DNA of 64,000 nt from positions 17,300,088-17,364,087 of the forward strand of contig OX375883.1 of the NCBI GenBank assembly GCA_947359465.1. The letters run 5' to 3'. The notes beneath the pieces are model-generated. The model had not been told where the DNA came from and ran no database searches. It saw nothing but the letters and a program-made list of their open reading frames with translations. The position numbers and the translations under genes were made by a program. This DNA is from Metellina segmentata. Its lineage: Eukaryota > Arthropoda > Arachnida > Araneae > Tetragnathidae. This document shows, in pieces, positions 9,377 to 20,800 of the stretch; within the stretch, counting starts at the first letter, position 1, and each line of letters starts with the position of its first letter.

Positions 9377-10375
9377 TTAGAACAGTCGGCTAAGGCTGTC
9401 AGCATTCTGGTGTTTTCTGCCCTGACGATGGATTACCTCATAGTTCCAGGGCTGCAGTGCAAGAGCCCATCTCATGAGACGTGGATTTACCCCAGAGTTC
9501 TTTTTTAACCATACTAGAGGATTATGATCAGTTTGGATAAAGAACTTGGTAGGTCCATCCAGGTAGCATCGTAGCTTCTTGACAGCAAACACAATAGCGG
9601 CACATTCTTTTTCTGTAGTTCCGTATTTTCGCTCTGCTGTTGAGAACTTTTTGCTGAGGAACAGAATAGGATGCTCCTCCCCCTTTTCTGTCTTCTGGGA
9701 TAAAACTATACCCATGCCTAAATCTGAGGCATCACATTGAACATAAAACGGGGCATTAAAGTTAGGAGCATACAGAATAGGGTTCTGAGTTAGCCTCCTC
9801 TTCTGTTCTTGAAAAGACCGTTGGCATTCATTGGTCCACTGAATTTCGGACTTCTTGACTTTTCCCTTCAGGAGTTCGGTCAAAGGAGCAACAATAACAG
9901 AAAAGTTTGGGATGTATTGGCGGTAATACCCGGCTAATCCAAGGAATGCTCGAATGTCTGTCTTGGTGGTTGGAATAGAAAATTTTTGGATAGCCTGAAT
10001 TTTCAACTCATTAGGGGACCTCTCCCCCTGTCCCACATAATGTCCCAAATACATCACTTTCTCTTGGGCAAATTTGCATTTGCTACTTTTCAGACGAAGG
10101 CCCGCTTTACTTATTATCTCCAAGATACAATTTAGATGTTTAAGGTGAGAACTCCAATCCAAGGAGAATATGGCCACGTCATCCAGATAGGGTACTGCGA
10201 ACATGTCATACCCTCTCAAGAGCTCAGACATCATTTTGCTGAAGTAATAAGGAGCATTTTTCAGTCCAAACGGCATCCTTAATGGTCGAAACGTGTCACG
10301 AAAGTGACATACCGTTGAGCACCTTTAGTCATGGGAATTTGCCAGTAACCTTTTGACAAATCCAGAACAGTGATG
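9377..10375 (-). pseudogene. G1 pol, C-terminal part: RT palm/thumb and RNase H
   Basis: Continues the RT begun at 22457-21697. It includes MPFGLKNAPYYFSKMMSELL, the catalytic VPYLDDVAIFS, and the thumb/connection MYLGHYVGQGE and IRAFLGLAGYYRQYIPNF. RNase H follows with YVQCDASDLGMGIVLSQ (first Asp), TEKECAAIVFAVKKL (Glu), FIQTDHNPLVWL (Asp) and RQGRKHQNADSLSRLF (last Asp), then a stop at 9377. Ending at RNase H with no integrase behind it, and the LTR only about 160 bp away, shows the integrase lies upstream. The open part starts at 10276; 10375-10277 between it and the B1 insertion point holds frame-broken RT sequence. Confidence 0.85.
10359..10375. repeat. Left target-site duplication of B1
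   Basis: AATCCAGAACAGTGATG, repeated at 21680-21696. The leading AAT could belong to the tail, so the certain part is 14 bp. Confidence 0.9.
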
Positions 10376-10498
10376 GCCCCCAGGGGCATTCCTTCTTTAG
10401 GTTTGTACGGGCTTCACAACCCCGGGGTACCTGAGTGATCTTTTCTCCCTTTCGGTCTTCTCCTCCTCTACCCTTCTGCTTTTTCCTTTTTCTTCCTC
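10376..10498 (+). promoter_or_regulatory. B1 5' terminal module and first part of 5' UTR
   Basis: The first 67 bases are the module shared with A and B copies. It is followed by a pyrimidine-rich stretch, where B2 inserted. The 5' UTR continues at 16161. Confidence 0.8.
10485..10498. repeat. Left target-site duplication of B2
   Basis: CCTTTTTCTTCCTC, repeated at 16147-16160. B5 shows one copy at the same place, an empty-site control. Confidence 0.92.
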
Positions 10499-11036
10499 GC
10501 CCCCAGGGGCATTCCTTCTTTAGGTTTGTACGGGCTTCACAACCCCGGGGTACCCGAGTGACCTTTTCTCCCTTTCGTTTTTTCTCCTCTTCTACGCTTC
10601 TGCTTTTTGCTTTTTCTTCCTCCCTCATTGTGGTTGCCTTTTCGGAGGTGAGGGCTCCCCTTGAGTAGCTGTTCGCCAGTCTGTGCTTTCAGCTCCTCTT
10701 GGGGATTATATCACCCACGTGTTTGCCGTGCGTGGAGACCTGTGTCTTCGGAAAGGGTGATCCTGGTGATTGAGGGACAACATAACGCCCCAATACATTG
10801 CTTCGGCTCCTGCTTCGAATAAACAGGGAGTGTACTTTGGTCCCAGTACATTAATCGGCTGGTGGGTATACCCTGCTTGGGCTAAGGACCCGCTCACCAA
10901 CTAGCTCCTTAGGGCAGTCATAGAGGTGAGTGGGGTTCGTATAGTCCCTGGTTAGCACCGGTACATTAACCTGTATCCCCTCGTTGGACTCCATGGTGGG
11001 TGGTGCCGCCGGGGACTGAATATTTAATTATTAAAC
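10499..11036 (+). promoter_or_regulatory. B2 5' UTR with 8-codon uORF
   Basis: After the module come a pyrimidine-rich tract and a GC-richer block (TTTGCCGTGCGTGGAGACC near 10722) shared by B copies. The uORF MVGGAAGD-stop at 10993-11019 has the same length and first residues as that of A1. The ORF1 ATG follows at 11037. Confidence 0.6.
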
Positions 11037-12292
11037 ATGGAAAATCATAAACCTACTTCTCCTTCAGTGGAGCACCTTACAAACGAAAACAATGAACAAA
11101 ATACATCAGTACAAAAATTTTTTATTATTAAAAGTAATGAAGGAAATCTGAAAACAATATCAGCAATTTTACTTCACAAAACTATATTAGGTATGATTGG
11201 GGAAACAAAAAACATTAAAAAAACTCTAGCAGGAGATATACTTGTAGAAGTTTCAAATAGAACGCAGGCTTCAAATATACAAAATATAAAATTCATTGGC
11301 CCAATAGCAGTGACTGTTGCACCACATAAAACATTGAACTCATCAAGAGGCGTTATATCCGAATCTGATTTAGTACATGACACCGAACAAGATATTTTAG
11401 AATCCCTGTCCAATCAATCTGTAATCAATGTTAGACGAATCACAATTCAAAGAAACGGTCAAAGAATACCCACCAAGCACTTAATACTAACTTTCAATAC
11501 ACCAAGTCTACCTAAACATGTTAAAATAGCTTATATTAATTGCCCAGTTCGACCTTTCATACCTAACCCAGTTCGTTGTTTCAAATGCCAAAGATTCGGT
11601 CATTCTTTCATGGCTTGCCGTGGCAAAGAGACCTGTGCAAAATGCTCCAGTACTGATCATAAGACCGATATCTGTACATCATCGTCCCTTTGCTGTGTAA
11701 ACTGCAAAGGTGACCATCCAGCTTTTGCCAGGTCTTGCCCTAAATTCCAAATTGAAAAAGAAATCCAAACTATTAAAGTACAGCAAAATATTTCATTTCC
11801 TGAGGCCCGAAAAATTGTAAATGATCGCACCCCGAAACCTGGAATATCGTACTCTTCAATAGTAAAAAAAACTTTCAAAACTAACGGAACTCAAACCGAT
11901 GCAACTATTTTTAAGCCTTCTGCCCAACATAAAACTTCAACGAACCAACCTATAACGCCTCTTTTTTCTAAAGCATCAGCTACAACCTCAACAAATACAA
12001 AACACATAAATCAACCAAATCGATCTACAAATACTTCTTTAAAAAGAGCCATATATCATCTGAACAAAGTAATATCAAAATAGCTAAAAGTACTTCTCAA
12101 ACCTCTCTTCAGCCTGATGTTACATCCAGAAACTTGATAACTAATCCTTCCACCAACGACCTCATAAATCTGTATAACACTGAAAGCGATATTTCATCTG
12201 TAGAGAGTGATGGCTTGGAGACTTCGCCACCCAAGTCCAAGAAGGATCTTCGGCAAGACAGATCTCGTCCTAGAACGAGAAAACACAAGTAG
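11037..12292 (+). pseudogene. B2 ORF1, zinc-knuckle RNA-binding protein, frameshifted near its C-terminus
   Basis: Starts MENHKPTSPSVEH. The N-terminal half (FFIIKSNEGNLKTISAILLH to PTKHLILTFNTPSLPKHV) looks like tandem RRM-like modules, as in related LINE ORF1 proteins. Three knuckles follow: CFKCQRFGHSFMAC, CAKCSSTDHKTDIC and CVNCKGDHPAFARSC. The open frame ends at 12083 because CCATATATCATC carries two extra bases relative to CCATATCATC in other copies. The original frame continues to the stop at 12290-12292. Expected role: coating element RNA with ORF2 in a ribonucleoprotein. About 12055-12310 differs from B7 although both sides are identical, suggesting gene conversion in one copy. Confidence 0.85.
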
Positions 12293-12321
12293 TTTCTTCT
12301 TTTCTTTTAACCTTTATTTTT

Positions 12322-15300
12322 ATGGCTTCCTTTCTTTCCTGGAACTGCCGGGGTTTTCGTCAAAAAATTGATGACGTAAAAGATATCATAAATAAACACA
12401 AGCCAGCTGCAATCGCCCTCCAGGAGACCTATTTAAGAACGAATGATACCACCAACATTCGTCACTTTAGTATATTCCGAAAAGATTACGATGATGGACA
12501 AAGAGCGTGTGGAGGTGTAGCATTGCTTACCTCCCATGACTTTCCAGTAACTCAAATTAACTTAAAAACAAATCTGCAAGCTCTTGCTGTAAGACTTCAC
12601 GTAAATATTTTAATAACAATATGCAATTTATACTTACCTCCTAACACCCGTATTGCCACTTCTGACTTAAATAATTTAATAGATCAACTTCCACAACCAT
12701 TCATTATACTTGGTGACCTAAATGGCCATCATATCCTCTGGGGCAGTTCAGACATTAATCAAAGAGGCAAACAAATTGAGAAACTAATAACGGACAATGA
12801 TTTATGTATAATGAATAACGGCCAACCTACTTACTTTCACTCACCTTCACTTACTTACCATTCAATAGATCTGGCAATTTGCACTCCTTCAATTTTGCCA
12901 TTTTGGACCTTTTCTGTGGATCCTTACCTTTACAATAGTGACCATTATCCAATTAAACTTAAATATGAAGGCCAATACCAACCTCACTCTGTCAGCCAAA
13001 CTAACTATATATTTGAAACTGCTAACTGGCCACTCTTTACTAGCCTCGCAGATATTTCCAACGCAGTAGAAATTGGTGACATCGATGAAGTAACTTTAAA
13101 AATAACAGATACAATTATAGCAAGTGCTGACGCTTCCATTAAAAAAGTAAATAATAGGCCTAAAAAACAAAAGAAACCTTGGTGGAATGAGGATTGTAGC
13201 TGTGCCTATCGGAAACAGAGGAAAGCCTGGAATATCTTCAATAGATACCCGACGAGTGAAAACTATATTTTTTATAAAAACACAAAAGCTGCCTTTCGAA
13301 AAATACAACGACGTAGTAAGAGGGATTCTTGGATGAATTATATCAATAGTATTAATAGTAAAGTCACTAGTAAACAATTATGGAACCGAATTAAAAGAAT
13401 TTCTGGTGTTTACCCAAATAGACAGATTTCTATTCTTGAAAATAATAATGTAATACTATCGGCACCCAAAGACATAGCAAACACAATTGCTTCATGTCTT
13501 TCCGAAATATCCAGCTCCAACAACTACACTGAAAGTTTTAGGAAAATTAAAGTCGCATCTGAAAAGAATAAAGTTAATTTTACCTCAAACCGTATACTAT
13601 CTTATAATTGTGATTTTACTTTTCCCGAATTGACAAAGGCTTTATCCTTAGTTCACAAATCAACCCCTGGCCCAGATAATATTAGTTACATCATGCTCAA
13701 ACATCTATCCAATAGTTCTTTAAATTATCTCCTGAAATTTTATAACAGAATTTGGACCGAGCACACTTTTCCGCAGTCATGGCGATATGCTACTATAATA
13801 CCCATACTGAAACCGAACAAAGACCCCAAGAATCCTTCGAACTACCGTCCAATAGCCTTGACAAGCTGCTTATGTAAAGTTCTTGAAAAGATGGTCAACG
13901 CAAGGCTAATGTATATTTTAGAAAAAGATAAATGTCTCTCTCCACTTCAAAGTGGCTTCAGAAAAAATCGTTGTACACTTGACAACCTTGTTGCTTTCGA
14001 GTCTGAAATCAGAACTGCATTTGTACAAAATAAACATCTCGTCTCAATTTTCTTCGATATCGAAAAAGCCTATGACCGAACATGGAGACATGGGATTTTA
14101 AGGGATATTTTTAATAATGATATAAGAGGAAATCTGCCTATTTTTATCCAAAATTTCTTAGAGAAAAGGTATTTTAAAATAAGGATTGGATCGATTTTAT
14201 CCGATGTTTTTATTCAAGAGGAGGGAGTGCCGCAAGGCAGTGTTTTAAGTGTAACTTTATTCATTTTAAAAATTAACAATATTGTTTCTCAATTGCCTCC
14301 ATCTGTTAAAGGTCTTATTTACGTTGACGATCTGCAAATTTCATGCGCAGCTAAAGACATTCGTTTAATAGAGAGACAACTACAACAGGCTGTTAACAAA
14401 ATTACTAATTGGACAAATGAAAATGGATTCAGTTTTTCACCTTCGAAAACTGCATGCGTTCATTTCTGCAGGAAACGAAATCTTCATCTTGACCCTGAAA
14501 TATATTTCAAAGATATTTTAATTAATGTTGTGGACAATTTCAAATTTTTAGGCATCATATTTGACAAGAAGTTGACATTTCAACCGCATATTTTAAATCT
14601 ACGCAAACGTTGCGAAAAGGCAGTTAACATTTTACGAGTTTTATCAAAATTATCATGGGGATCCGATCGAGAATGTCTTTTAAAAATATATAGAGCCCTA
14701 ATACGATCGAAATTGGATTACGGCTGCGAGGTGTATGGCTCAGCCAGAAAATCTGCTCTTCAAACCCTGAACACTATCCACCACACAGCTTTACGTTTAT
14801 GTTCTGGTGCCTTTAGAACCTCACCCGTTAACAGCTTGTATGTAGAATCTTTTGAACCTCCCCTGGACTTAAGACGACAGTTGTTATCGCTGGAATACTA
14901 TTTTAGAATTACCTCAACCCCTCATCACCCATTGCATACATTTCATCACAGTCCATATTTAAAACGCCTTTATCAAGCAAAAACATCCTTCATCCCTACA
15001 TTCCATTTAAGAATGCTGGATTTAATGGACGGATCCGAAATATCTTCACTTGTCGTCACCCAGAAAAAACTTTATTATTTCTCTCCTTGGTTTAATCATA
15101 ATTTTGTATTTCAAAACCCCTTCAAAGATTTTTATAAGGCAGATACATCTGATATTATTTACAAACAACTCTTTAAAAACCATACAGAAAAATACTCTAA
15201 TTTCATTCATATTTATACCGACGGATCTAAAAGGGCAAACTATGTTGGAGCTGCGTTCACTATTAATCACTCTGTTCACAGTTTTAAACTTCATTCTTCA

Positions 15301-16002
15301 TGTTCTGTTTTTACCTCTGAAATCATGGCCATATATAAAGCATTAGAATATATATCGGATCATTCTCATAAAAAATGTATTATTTTTACTGATTCATTAA
15401 GTGTTTTACAGTCATTGAAACATCCTGATCATTGCAGTCATCCCGTTGTTTTAGAATCATTAAAAAGAATTTATCATCTTTCATCCAAAAATTTTAACTT
15501 GTTATTTTGTTGGATCCCATCTCATGTTGGGATATCGGGAAATGAAATAGTTGACCAGGCCGCCAAATCGGCCGTAAATAATTTTAATCATACCATTCCT
15601 TATCGCGACTTAAAATCATTAATTTACAAATTTTTAGAGGAAAAATGGCAGAACGATTGGAACGAACAAACGGAGAATAAGCTTTACGCTATTAAACCAA
15701 ATATTGCGGAATGGAAATCACTACCTTCAAGAAGACAGCAGGTTATACTAACTCGACTCCGTATTGGTCATACGCGTATAACTCATAGGCACCTCCTCCT
15801 CGGAGAAGATCATCCCATTTGTAATTACTGCATTTGCCCACTAACTGTAAAACACATTTTAATAGAGTGTTCTCATTTTAATTATCAACGACTTAAATAT
15901 TTTAATTCTTTTACCTTGACTTTAGAAGACATGGTTGGGGAGAATCCTCATCCAAATATTTTTAGCTTTTTACATGACATTGGTTTTATCCATCACATAT
16001 AA
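12322..16002 (+). CDS. B2 ORF2: EEP endonuclease, reverse transcriptase, RNase H
   Basis: 1226 codons, open, starting 29 bases after the ORF1 stop. Endonuclease residues 1-210: Asn8 in SWNCRG, Glu35 in QETYL, Asp132 and Asn134 in GDLNGHHILWGS, Asp207-His208 in NSDHYPI. RT about 440-760: STPGPDNISYIM, NYRPIALTSC, FFDIEKAYDRTW (Asp579), EEGVPQGSVLSVTLF, IYVDDLQIS (Asp669-Asp670). RNase H about 960-1085: Asp967, Glu1000, Asp1024, Asp1078. C-terminal zinc motif: Cys1167, Cys1170, His1178, Cys1183. All expected catalytic residues are present, so the protein should be functional. The domain set fits RNase H-bearing relatives of the I and Jockey groups. The protein appears identical to the copy at 51464-55144. 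Confidence 0.95.
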   Translation: MASFLSWNCRGFRQKIDDVKDIINKHKPAAIALQETYLRTNDTTNIRHFSIFRKDYDDGQRACGGVALLTSHDFPVTQINLKTNLQALAVRLHVNILITICNLYLPPNTRIATSDLNNLIDQLPQPFIILGDLNGHHILWGSSDINQRGKQIEKLITDNDLCIMNNGQPTYFHSPSLTYHSIDLAICTPSILPFWTFSVDPYLYNSDHYPIKLKYEGQYQPHSVSQTNYIFETANWPLFTSLADISNAVEIGDIDEVTLKITDTIIASADASIKKVNNRPKKQKKPWWNEDCSCAYRKQRKAWNIFNRYPTSENYIFYKNTKAAFRKIQRRSKRDSWMNYINSINSKVTSKQLWNRIKRISGVYPNRQISILENNNVILSAPKDIANTIASCLSEISSSNNYTESFRKIKVASEKNKVNFTSNRILSYNCDFTFPELTKALSLVHKSTPGPDNISYIMLKHLSNSSLNYLLKFYNRIWTEHTFPQSWRYATIIPILKPNKDPKNPSNYRPIALTSCLCKVLEKMVNARLMYILEKDKCLSPLQSGFRKNRCTLDNLVAFESEIRTAFVQNKHLVSIFFDIEKAYDRTWRHGILRDIFNNDIRGNLPIFIQNFLEKRYFKIRIGSILSDVFIQEEGVPQGSVLSVTLFILKINNIVSQLPPSVKGLIYVDDLQISCAAKDIRLIERQLQQAVNKITNWTNENGFSFSPSKTACVHFCRKRNLHLDPEIYFKDILINVVDNFKFLGIIFDKKLTFQPHILNLRKRCEKAVNILRVLSKLSWGSDRECLLKIYRALIRSKLDYGCEVYGSARKSALQTLNTIHHTALRLCSGAFRTSPVNSLYVESFEPPLDLRRQLLSLEYYFRITSTPHHPLHTFHHSPYLKRLYQAKTSFIPTFHLRMLDLMDGSEISSLVVTQKKLYYFSPWFNHNFVFQNPFKDFYKADTSDIIYKQLFKNHTEKYSNFIHIYTDGSKRANYVGAAFTINHSVHSFKLHSSCSVFTSEIMAIYKALEYISDHSHKKCIIFTDSLSVLQSLKHPDHCSHPVVLESLKRIYHLSSKNFNLLFCWIPSHVGISGNEIVDQAAKSAVNNFNHTIPYRDLKSLIYKFLEEKWQNDWNEQTENKLYAIKPNIAEWKSLPSRRQQVILTRLRIGHTRITHRHLLLGEDHPICNYCICPLTVKHILIECSHFNYQRLKYFNSFTLTLEDMVGENPHPNIFSFLHDIGFIHHI

Positions 16003-16146
16003 TTTCATATAGTATTTACTCATTATGTTTTGACTCATCTCATTTCATTATTATATTATGTATCTGATTTTTATCTTGAGTTTGGCATAATATGTCCCAA
16101 GAGGACTCAATGCCACAAAACTAAATCCAATCCAATCCAATCCAAT
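16003..16146 (+). other. B2 3' UTR, hairpin 16083-16115 and (CCAAT)n tail
   Basis: Outer stem TGGCAT/ATGCCA with inner GTCC-CAAGA-GGAC, then ACAAAACTAAAT and CCAAT repeats. The same arrangement closes every B copy. Confidence 0.75.
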
Positions 16147-16160
16147 CCTTTTTCTTCCTC
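16147..16160. repeat. Right target-site duplication of B2
   Basis: CCTTTTTCTTCCTC, identical to 10485-10498. Confidence 0.92.
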
Positions 16161-16573
16161 CCTCGTTGTGGTTGCCTTTTCGGAGGTGAGGGCTCCCCTT
16201 GAGAAGCTTTTCGCCAGTCTGTGCTTTTAGCTCCTCTTGGGGATTATATCACCCACGTGTTTGCCGTGCGTGGAGACCTGTGTCTTCGGAAAAGGTGATC
16301 CTGGTGATTGAGGGACAACATAACGCCCCAATACATTGCTTCGGCTCCTGCTTCGAATAAACAGGCGGTGTACTTTGGTCCCAGTACATTGATCGGCTGG
16401 TGGGTATATCCTGCTAGGACTAAGGACCTGCTCACCAACTAGCTCCTTAGGGCAGTCATAGGGGTGAGTTGGGTTCGTATAGTCCCTGGCTAGCACCGGT
16501 ACAGGAACCTGTATCCCCTCGTTGGACTCCATGGTGGGTGGTGCCGCCGGGGACTGAACATCTTTTTTCTAAC
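16161..16573 (+). promoter_or_regulatory. B1 5' UTR, second part, with uORF 16531-16557
   Basis: Continues the B1 leader after B2. It holds the conserved GC-richer block and the 8-codon uORF MVGGAAGD-stop. The main frame is also open upstream from 16469, giving a possible N-terminal extension ending SPRWTPWWVV, but the MENQ start at 16574 is favoured by comparison with the other copies. Confidence 0.6.
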
Positions 16574-17837
16574 ATGGAAAACCAAACTACAACTTCTCCT
16601 TTAGTGGAGCACCAATCTAAGAAAAATGATAACAATTTACCGATACAAAATTTTTTTATAATGAAGAGTAACCAAGGAAATTTAAAAAACATATCTGCTA
16701 TACTACTCCACAAAACGATATTAGGTATGGTCGGAGAGACAAAAAACATAAAAAAAACCCTTGCAGGAGACGTACTCATAGAAGTTTCTAATAAATCGCA
16801 GGCTTTAAATATACAAAAAATAAATTCCGTCGGTTCAATAGAAGTCACAGTTACACCCCACAAAACTCTAAATTCATCCCGAGGAGTAATTTCAGAATCT
16901 GATTTAGTCCACGATACTGAAGAAGACATCTTGGAATCCCTGTCAAAACAAAATGTAACTAATGTCCGAAGAATAACTATTCAAAGAAATGGCCAAAAAA
17001 TACCCACCAAACACATAATACTAACATTCAATTCACCAAATTTACCAAAGCATGTTAAAATAGCCTATATTAATTGTCCAGTTCGTCCTTTTATACCAAA
17101 CCCAGTACGTTGTTTTAAATGTCAGCGATTCGGCCACTCTTTCATGGCTTGCCGCGGCAAAGAAACCTGCGCAAAATGCTGTAGTACAGAACATAAGACC
17201 GATGTCTGTACTACATCGTCCCTTTGCTGTGTCAACTGCAAAGGTGACCATCCAGCTTTTGCCAGGTCTTGTCCAAAATTCCAAACAGAGAAAGAAATTC
17301 AAACCATTAAAGTTCAACAAAACATTTCATTTCCGGAGGCCCGTAAAATTGTTAATGATCGCACCCCGAAACCTGGAATATCTTACTCTTCAATAGTTAA
17401 AAAAACCTTCAAATCTAACTCCACTCAAACCGATGTAACTATATTTAAGCCATCTGACCAACATAAAACTTCATTGAACCAACCTTTAACGCCTTCTTTC
17501 TCTAAAGCATCAGCTACAACATCAACAAATACAAAAATCATAAACCAACCAAATCGACCTAAAAATACTTCTTTAAAAAGAGCCATATCCACACACACAC
17601 ACAACTGAACAAAATAATATCAAAATAGCTAAAAGTACTTCTCAAACCTCTCTTCAGCCTGACGTTACATCCAGAAATTTCATAACTAATCCTTCTACCA
17701 GCGATCTCATAAATCTTTATAACACTGAAAGCGATATTTCATCTGTAGAAGATGAGGACTTAGAAACTTCGCCACCCAAGTCCAAGAAGGATCTTCGGCA
17801 AGACAGATCTCGTCCTAGGACGAGAAAACACAAGTAG
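16574..17837 (+). pseudogene. B1 ORF1, frameshifted by an expanded CA repeat
   Basis: Starts MENQTTTSPLVEHQ. RRM-like N-terminal half, three CCHC knuckles (CFKCQRFGHSFMAC, CAKCCSTEHKTDVC, CVNCKGDHPAFARSC), then a Ser/Thr/Asn-rich tail. The frame leaves at about 17588, where a run of CA is longer than in B5 (41084-41096), so the protein ends at 17608 with STHTHN. The original frame continues to the stop at 17835-17837. This is the only obvious lesion. Confidence 0.88.
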
Positions 17838-17867
17838 TTTTCTCTTTTCTTTTATCCTTTATTTTTT

Positions 17868-20800
17868 ATGGCTTCCTTTCTTTCCTGGAACTGCCGGGGT
17901 TTTCGTCAAAAAATTGATGACGTAAAAGACATCATAAACAAACATAAGCCAGCTGCAATCGCCCTCCAGGAGACGTATCTAAAAAACGCCGATACCACCA
18001 ACATTCGTCATTTCACTTTGTTTAGGAAGGATTACGACGATGGCCAAAGAGCATGTGGAGGTGTTGCATTGCTTACCTCCCATGACTTTCCAGTCACCCA
18101 AATTAACCTTACAACAAATCTCCAAGCTGTTGCGGTAAGACTTCATGTCAATATTCTAATTACAATATGTAATTTATACTTACCTCCTAACACCCATGTC
18201 GCCACTTCTGACTTAAATAATATAATAGATCAACTTCCACAACCATTCATCATACTTGGTGACCTAAATGGCCATCATATCCTCTGGGGCAGTTCAGACA
18301 TTAATCGTAGAGGCAAGCAGATCGAAAAATTAATAACAGACAATGATTTATGCATCATGAATAACGGCCAACCTACTTACTTTCACTCACCTTCACTTAC
18401 TTACCATTCAATAGATCTGGCAATTTGCACTCCTTCAATTTTACCATTTTGGACTTTTTCTGTGGATTCTTACCTCTACAATAGCGACCATTATCCTATA
18501 AAACTAAAATATGCAGGCCAATACCAACCCCACACTGACAGCCAGTCCAACTATATTTTTGAAACTGCCAACTGGCCACTTTTTACTACCCTTGCAGACA
18601 TTTCTAACCTGGTAGAAAATGATAACATCGATGAAGTCACTGAAAAAATAACAGACATAATTATAGCTAGTGCTGACGCCTCAATTAAAAAAGTCAACAA
18701 TAAGCCTAAAAAACAAAAGAAACCTTGGTGGAATGATGAATGTAGCGATGCGTATCGGAAGCAAAGGAGAGCCTGGAATATCTTTAATAGATATCCAACA
18801 AAAGAAAATTTTATTATTTATAAAAAAACAAAAGCGGTATTTCGAAAAATTCAACGACTTAGTAAGAGGGGTTCTTGGATGAATTATGTAAACAGTATCA
18901 ATAGTAAGACCACAAGTAAGCAACTATGGAACAGGATTAAAAGAATTTCCGGTGTTTATCCCAATAGACAAATTCCTATTCTAGAACATAACAATCAAAT
19001 ATTATCGGCACCCAAAGACATAGCAAACACAATTGCTTCATGTCTTTCAGAAATATCCAGCTCCAACAACTACACTGAAAGTTTTAAGAAAATTAAAGTT
19101 GCATCTGAAAGGACTAAAGTTAATTTTACTTCAAACCGTACGTTATCTTATAATTGTGATTTTACTTTTTATGAATTGACAAAGGCTTTATCCTTAGTTC
19201 ACAAATCAACTCCTGGCCCAGACAATATTAGTTACGTTATGCTCAAACATCTCTCAAATAATTCTCTAAATAATCTCCTGAAATTTTATAACAGAATTTG
19301 GAACGAGCACACTTTTCCGCAGTCATGGAGATATGCTACCATAATACCCATCCTGAAACCAAATAAAGATTCCAAGAGCCCCTCGAACTATCGTCCAATA
19401 GCCCTGACAAGCTGCTTATGCAAAATTTTGGAAAAAATGGTCAACGCAAGGCTAATGTATATCTTAGAAAAAGATAAATGTCTCTCTCCACTTCAAAGTG
19501 GCTTTAGAAAAAATCGTTCTACCACTGACAATCTAGTCGCTTTCGAGACTGAAATTAGAAATGCTTTCGTTCAAAATAAACATCTCGTCTCGATATTTTT
19601 TGATATTGAAAAAGCGTACGATCGAACGTGGAGACATGGAATTTTAAAAGACATTTTTAACTATGACATAAGAGGAAATCTGCCTATTTTTATTCAAAAT
19701 TTTTTAGAGAAACGATATTTTAAAGTACGGATTGGATCGATTTTTTCAGATGTTTTTACTCAAGAGGAGGGAGTACCACAAGGCAGTGTTTTAAGTGTGA
19801 CTCTATTTATTTTAAAAATTAACAACATTGTTTCTCAATTGCCTCCATCAGTTAAGGGTCTTATTTATGTTGACGATCTGCAAATTTCATGCGCAGCTAA
19901 AGACATTCGTTTAATAGAGAGACAACTTCAACAGGCAGTTAACAAAATCACTCATTGGACTAACAAAAATGGTTTCAGTTTCTCACCTTCAAAAACCGCG
20001 TGTGTTCATTTTTGTAAAAAACGAAATCTTCATCTTGACCCTGAAATATTTTTCAAAGATATTTTAATTAATGTTGTGGACAATTTTAAATTTTTAGGCA
20101 TCATATTTGACAAGAAGTTGACTTTTCAACCGCATATTTTAAATCTACGCAAACGTTGTGAAAAAGCTCTTAACATCTTACGAGTTTTATCTAAGTTATC
20201 ATGGGGATCTGACCGAGCTTGTCTTTTAAAAATATACAGAACTTTAATACGATCTAAATTAGATTACGGCTGCGTGGTGTATGGTTCAGCTAGAAAATCT
20301 GCTCTACTAACACTGAACACTATCCACCACACAGCTTTACGTTTATGTTCTGGGGCCTTTAGGACTTCACCCGTGAACAGCTTGTATGTAGACTCTTATG
20401 AACCTGCCCTGGACCTAAGGCGACAGTTGTTGTCCTTAGAATATTATTTTAGAATTTCCTCACTACCTCATCACCCATTGCATACCATTCATCACAGTCC
20501 ATATTTGAAACGCCTTTATCAAGCAAAAACATCCTTCATCCCTACATTTCATTTAAGAATGCTGGATTTAATGGACGGATCCGAAATTTCTTCACTTGAC
20601 GTCACCCAGAAAAAACTTTATTATTTCTCTCCTTGGTTTAATCATGATTTTGAATTTCAAAACCCATTCCAAAATTTCAATAAATCAGATACTTCTGATA
20701 TTATCTACCAACAACTATTTCAAAAACACATAGAACAATACTCTAATTTTATTCAAATTTTCACGGATGGGTCTAAAAGGGCAAACTACGTTGGAGCTGC

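Larger units (their letters stand above)
10499..16146 (+). mobile_element. LINE B2 (family B), nested in the 5' UTR of B1
   Basis: Complete from 5' module (10499-10565) to (CCAAT)n tail, 5.65 kb, with 14-bp duplications. ORF2 is open; ORF1 has a 2-bp insertion. It lies head-to-tail with B1 on the same strand, so a transcript from B2 that misses its 3' end would run through B1. From 11054 to the end and on into B1 as far as about 17011, the sequence recurs in B7. Confidence 0.92.

Noticed and set aside
11037..12083. B2 ORF1 as a naturally shorter isoform
   Set aside because: The end is caused by a 2-bp insertion; the original frame continues with the conserved acidic and basic tail.
16227..16532. 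Repeated - strand ORFs (64, 101 and 157 codons) in the B leaders, also at 33704-34406 and 55369-56071
   Set aside because: They recur only because the leader and ORF1 recur. They lie antisense to known sequence and have no recognisable domains.
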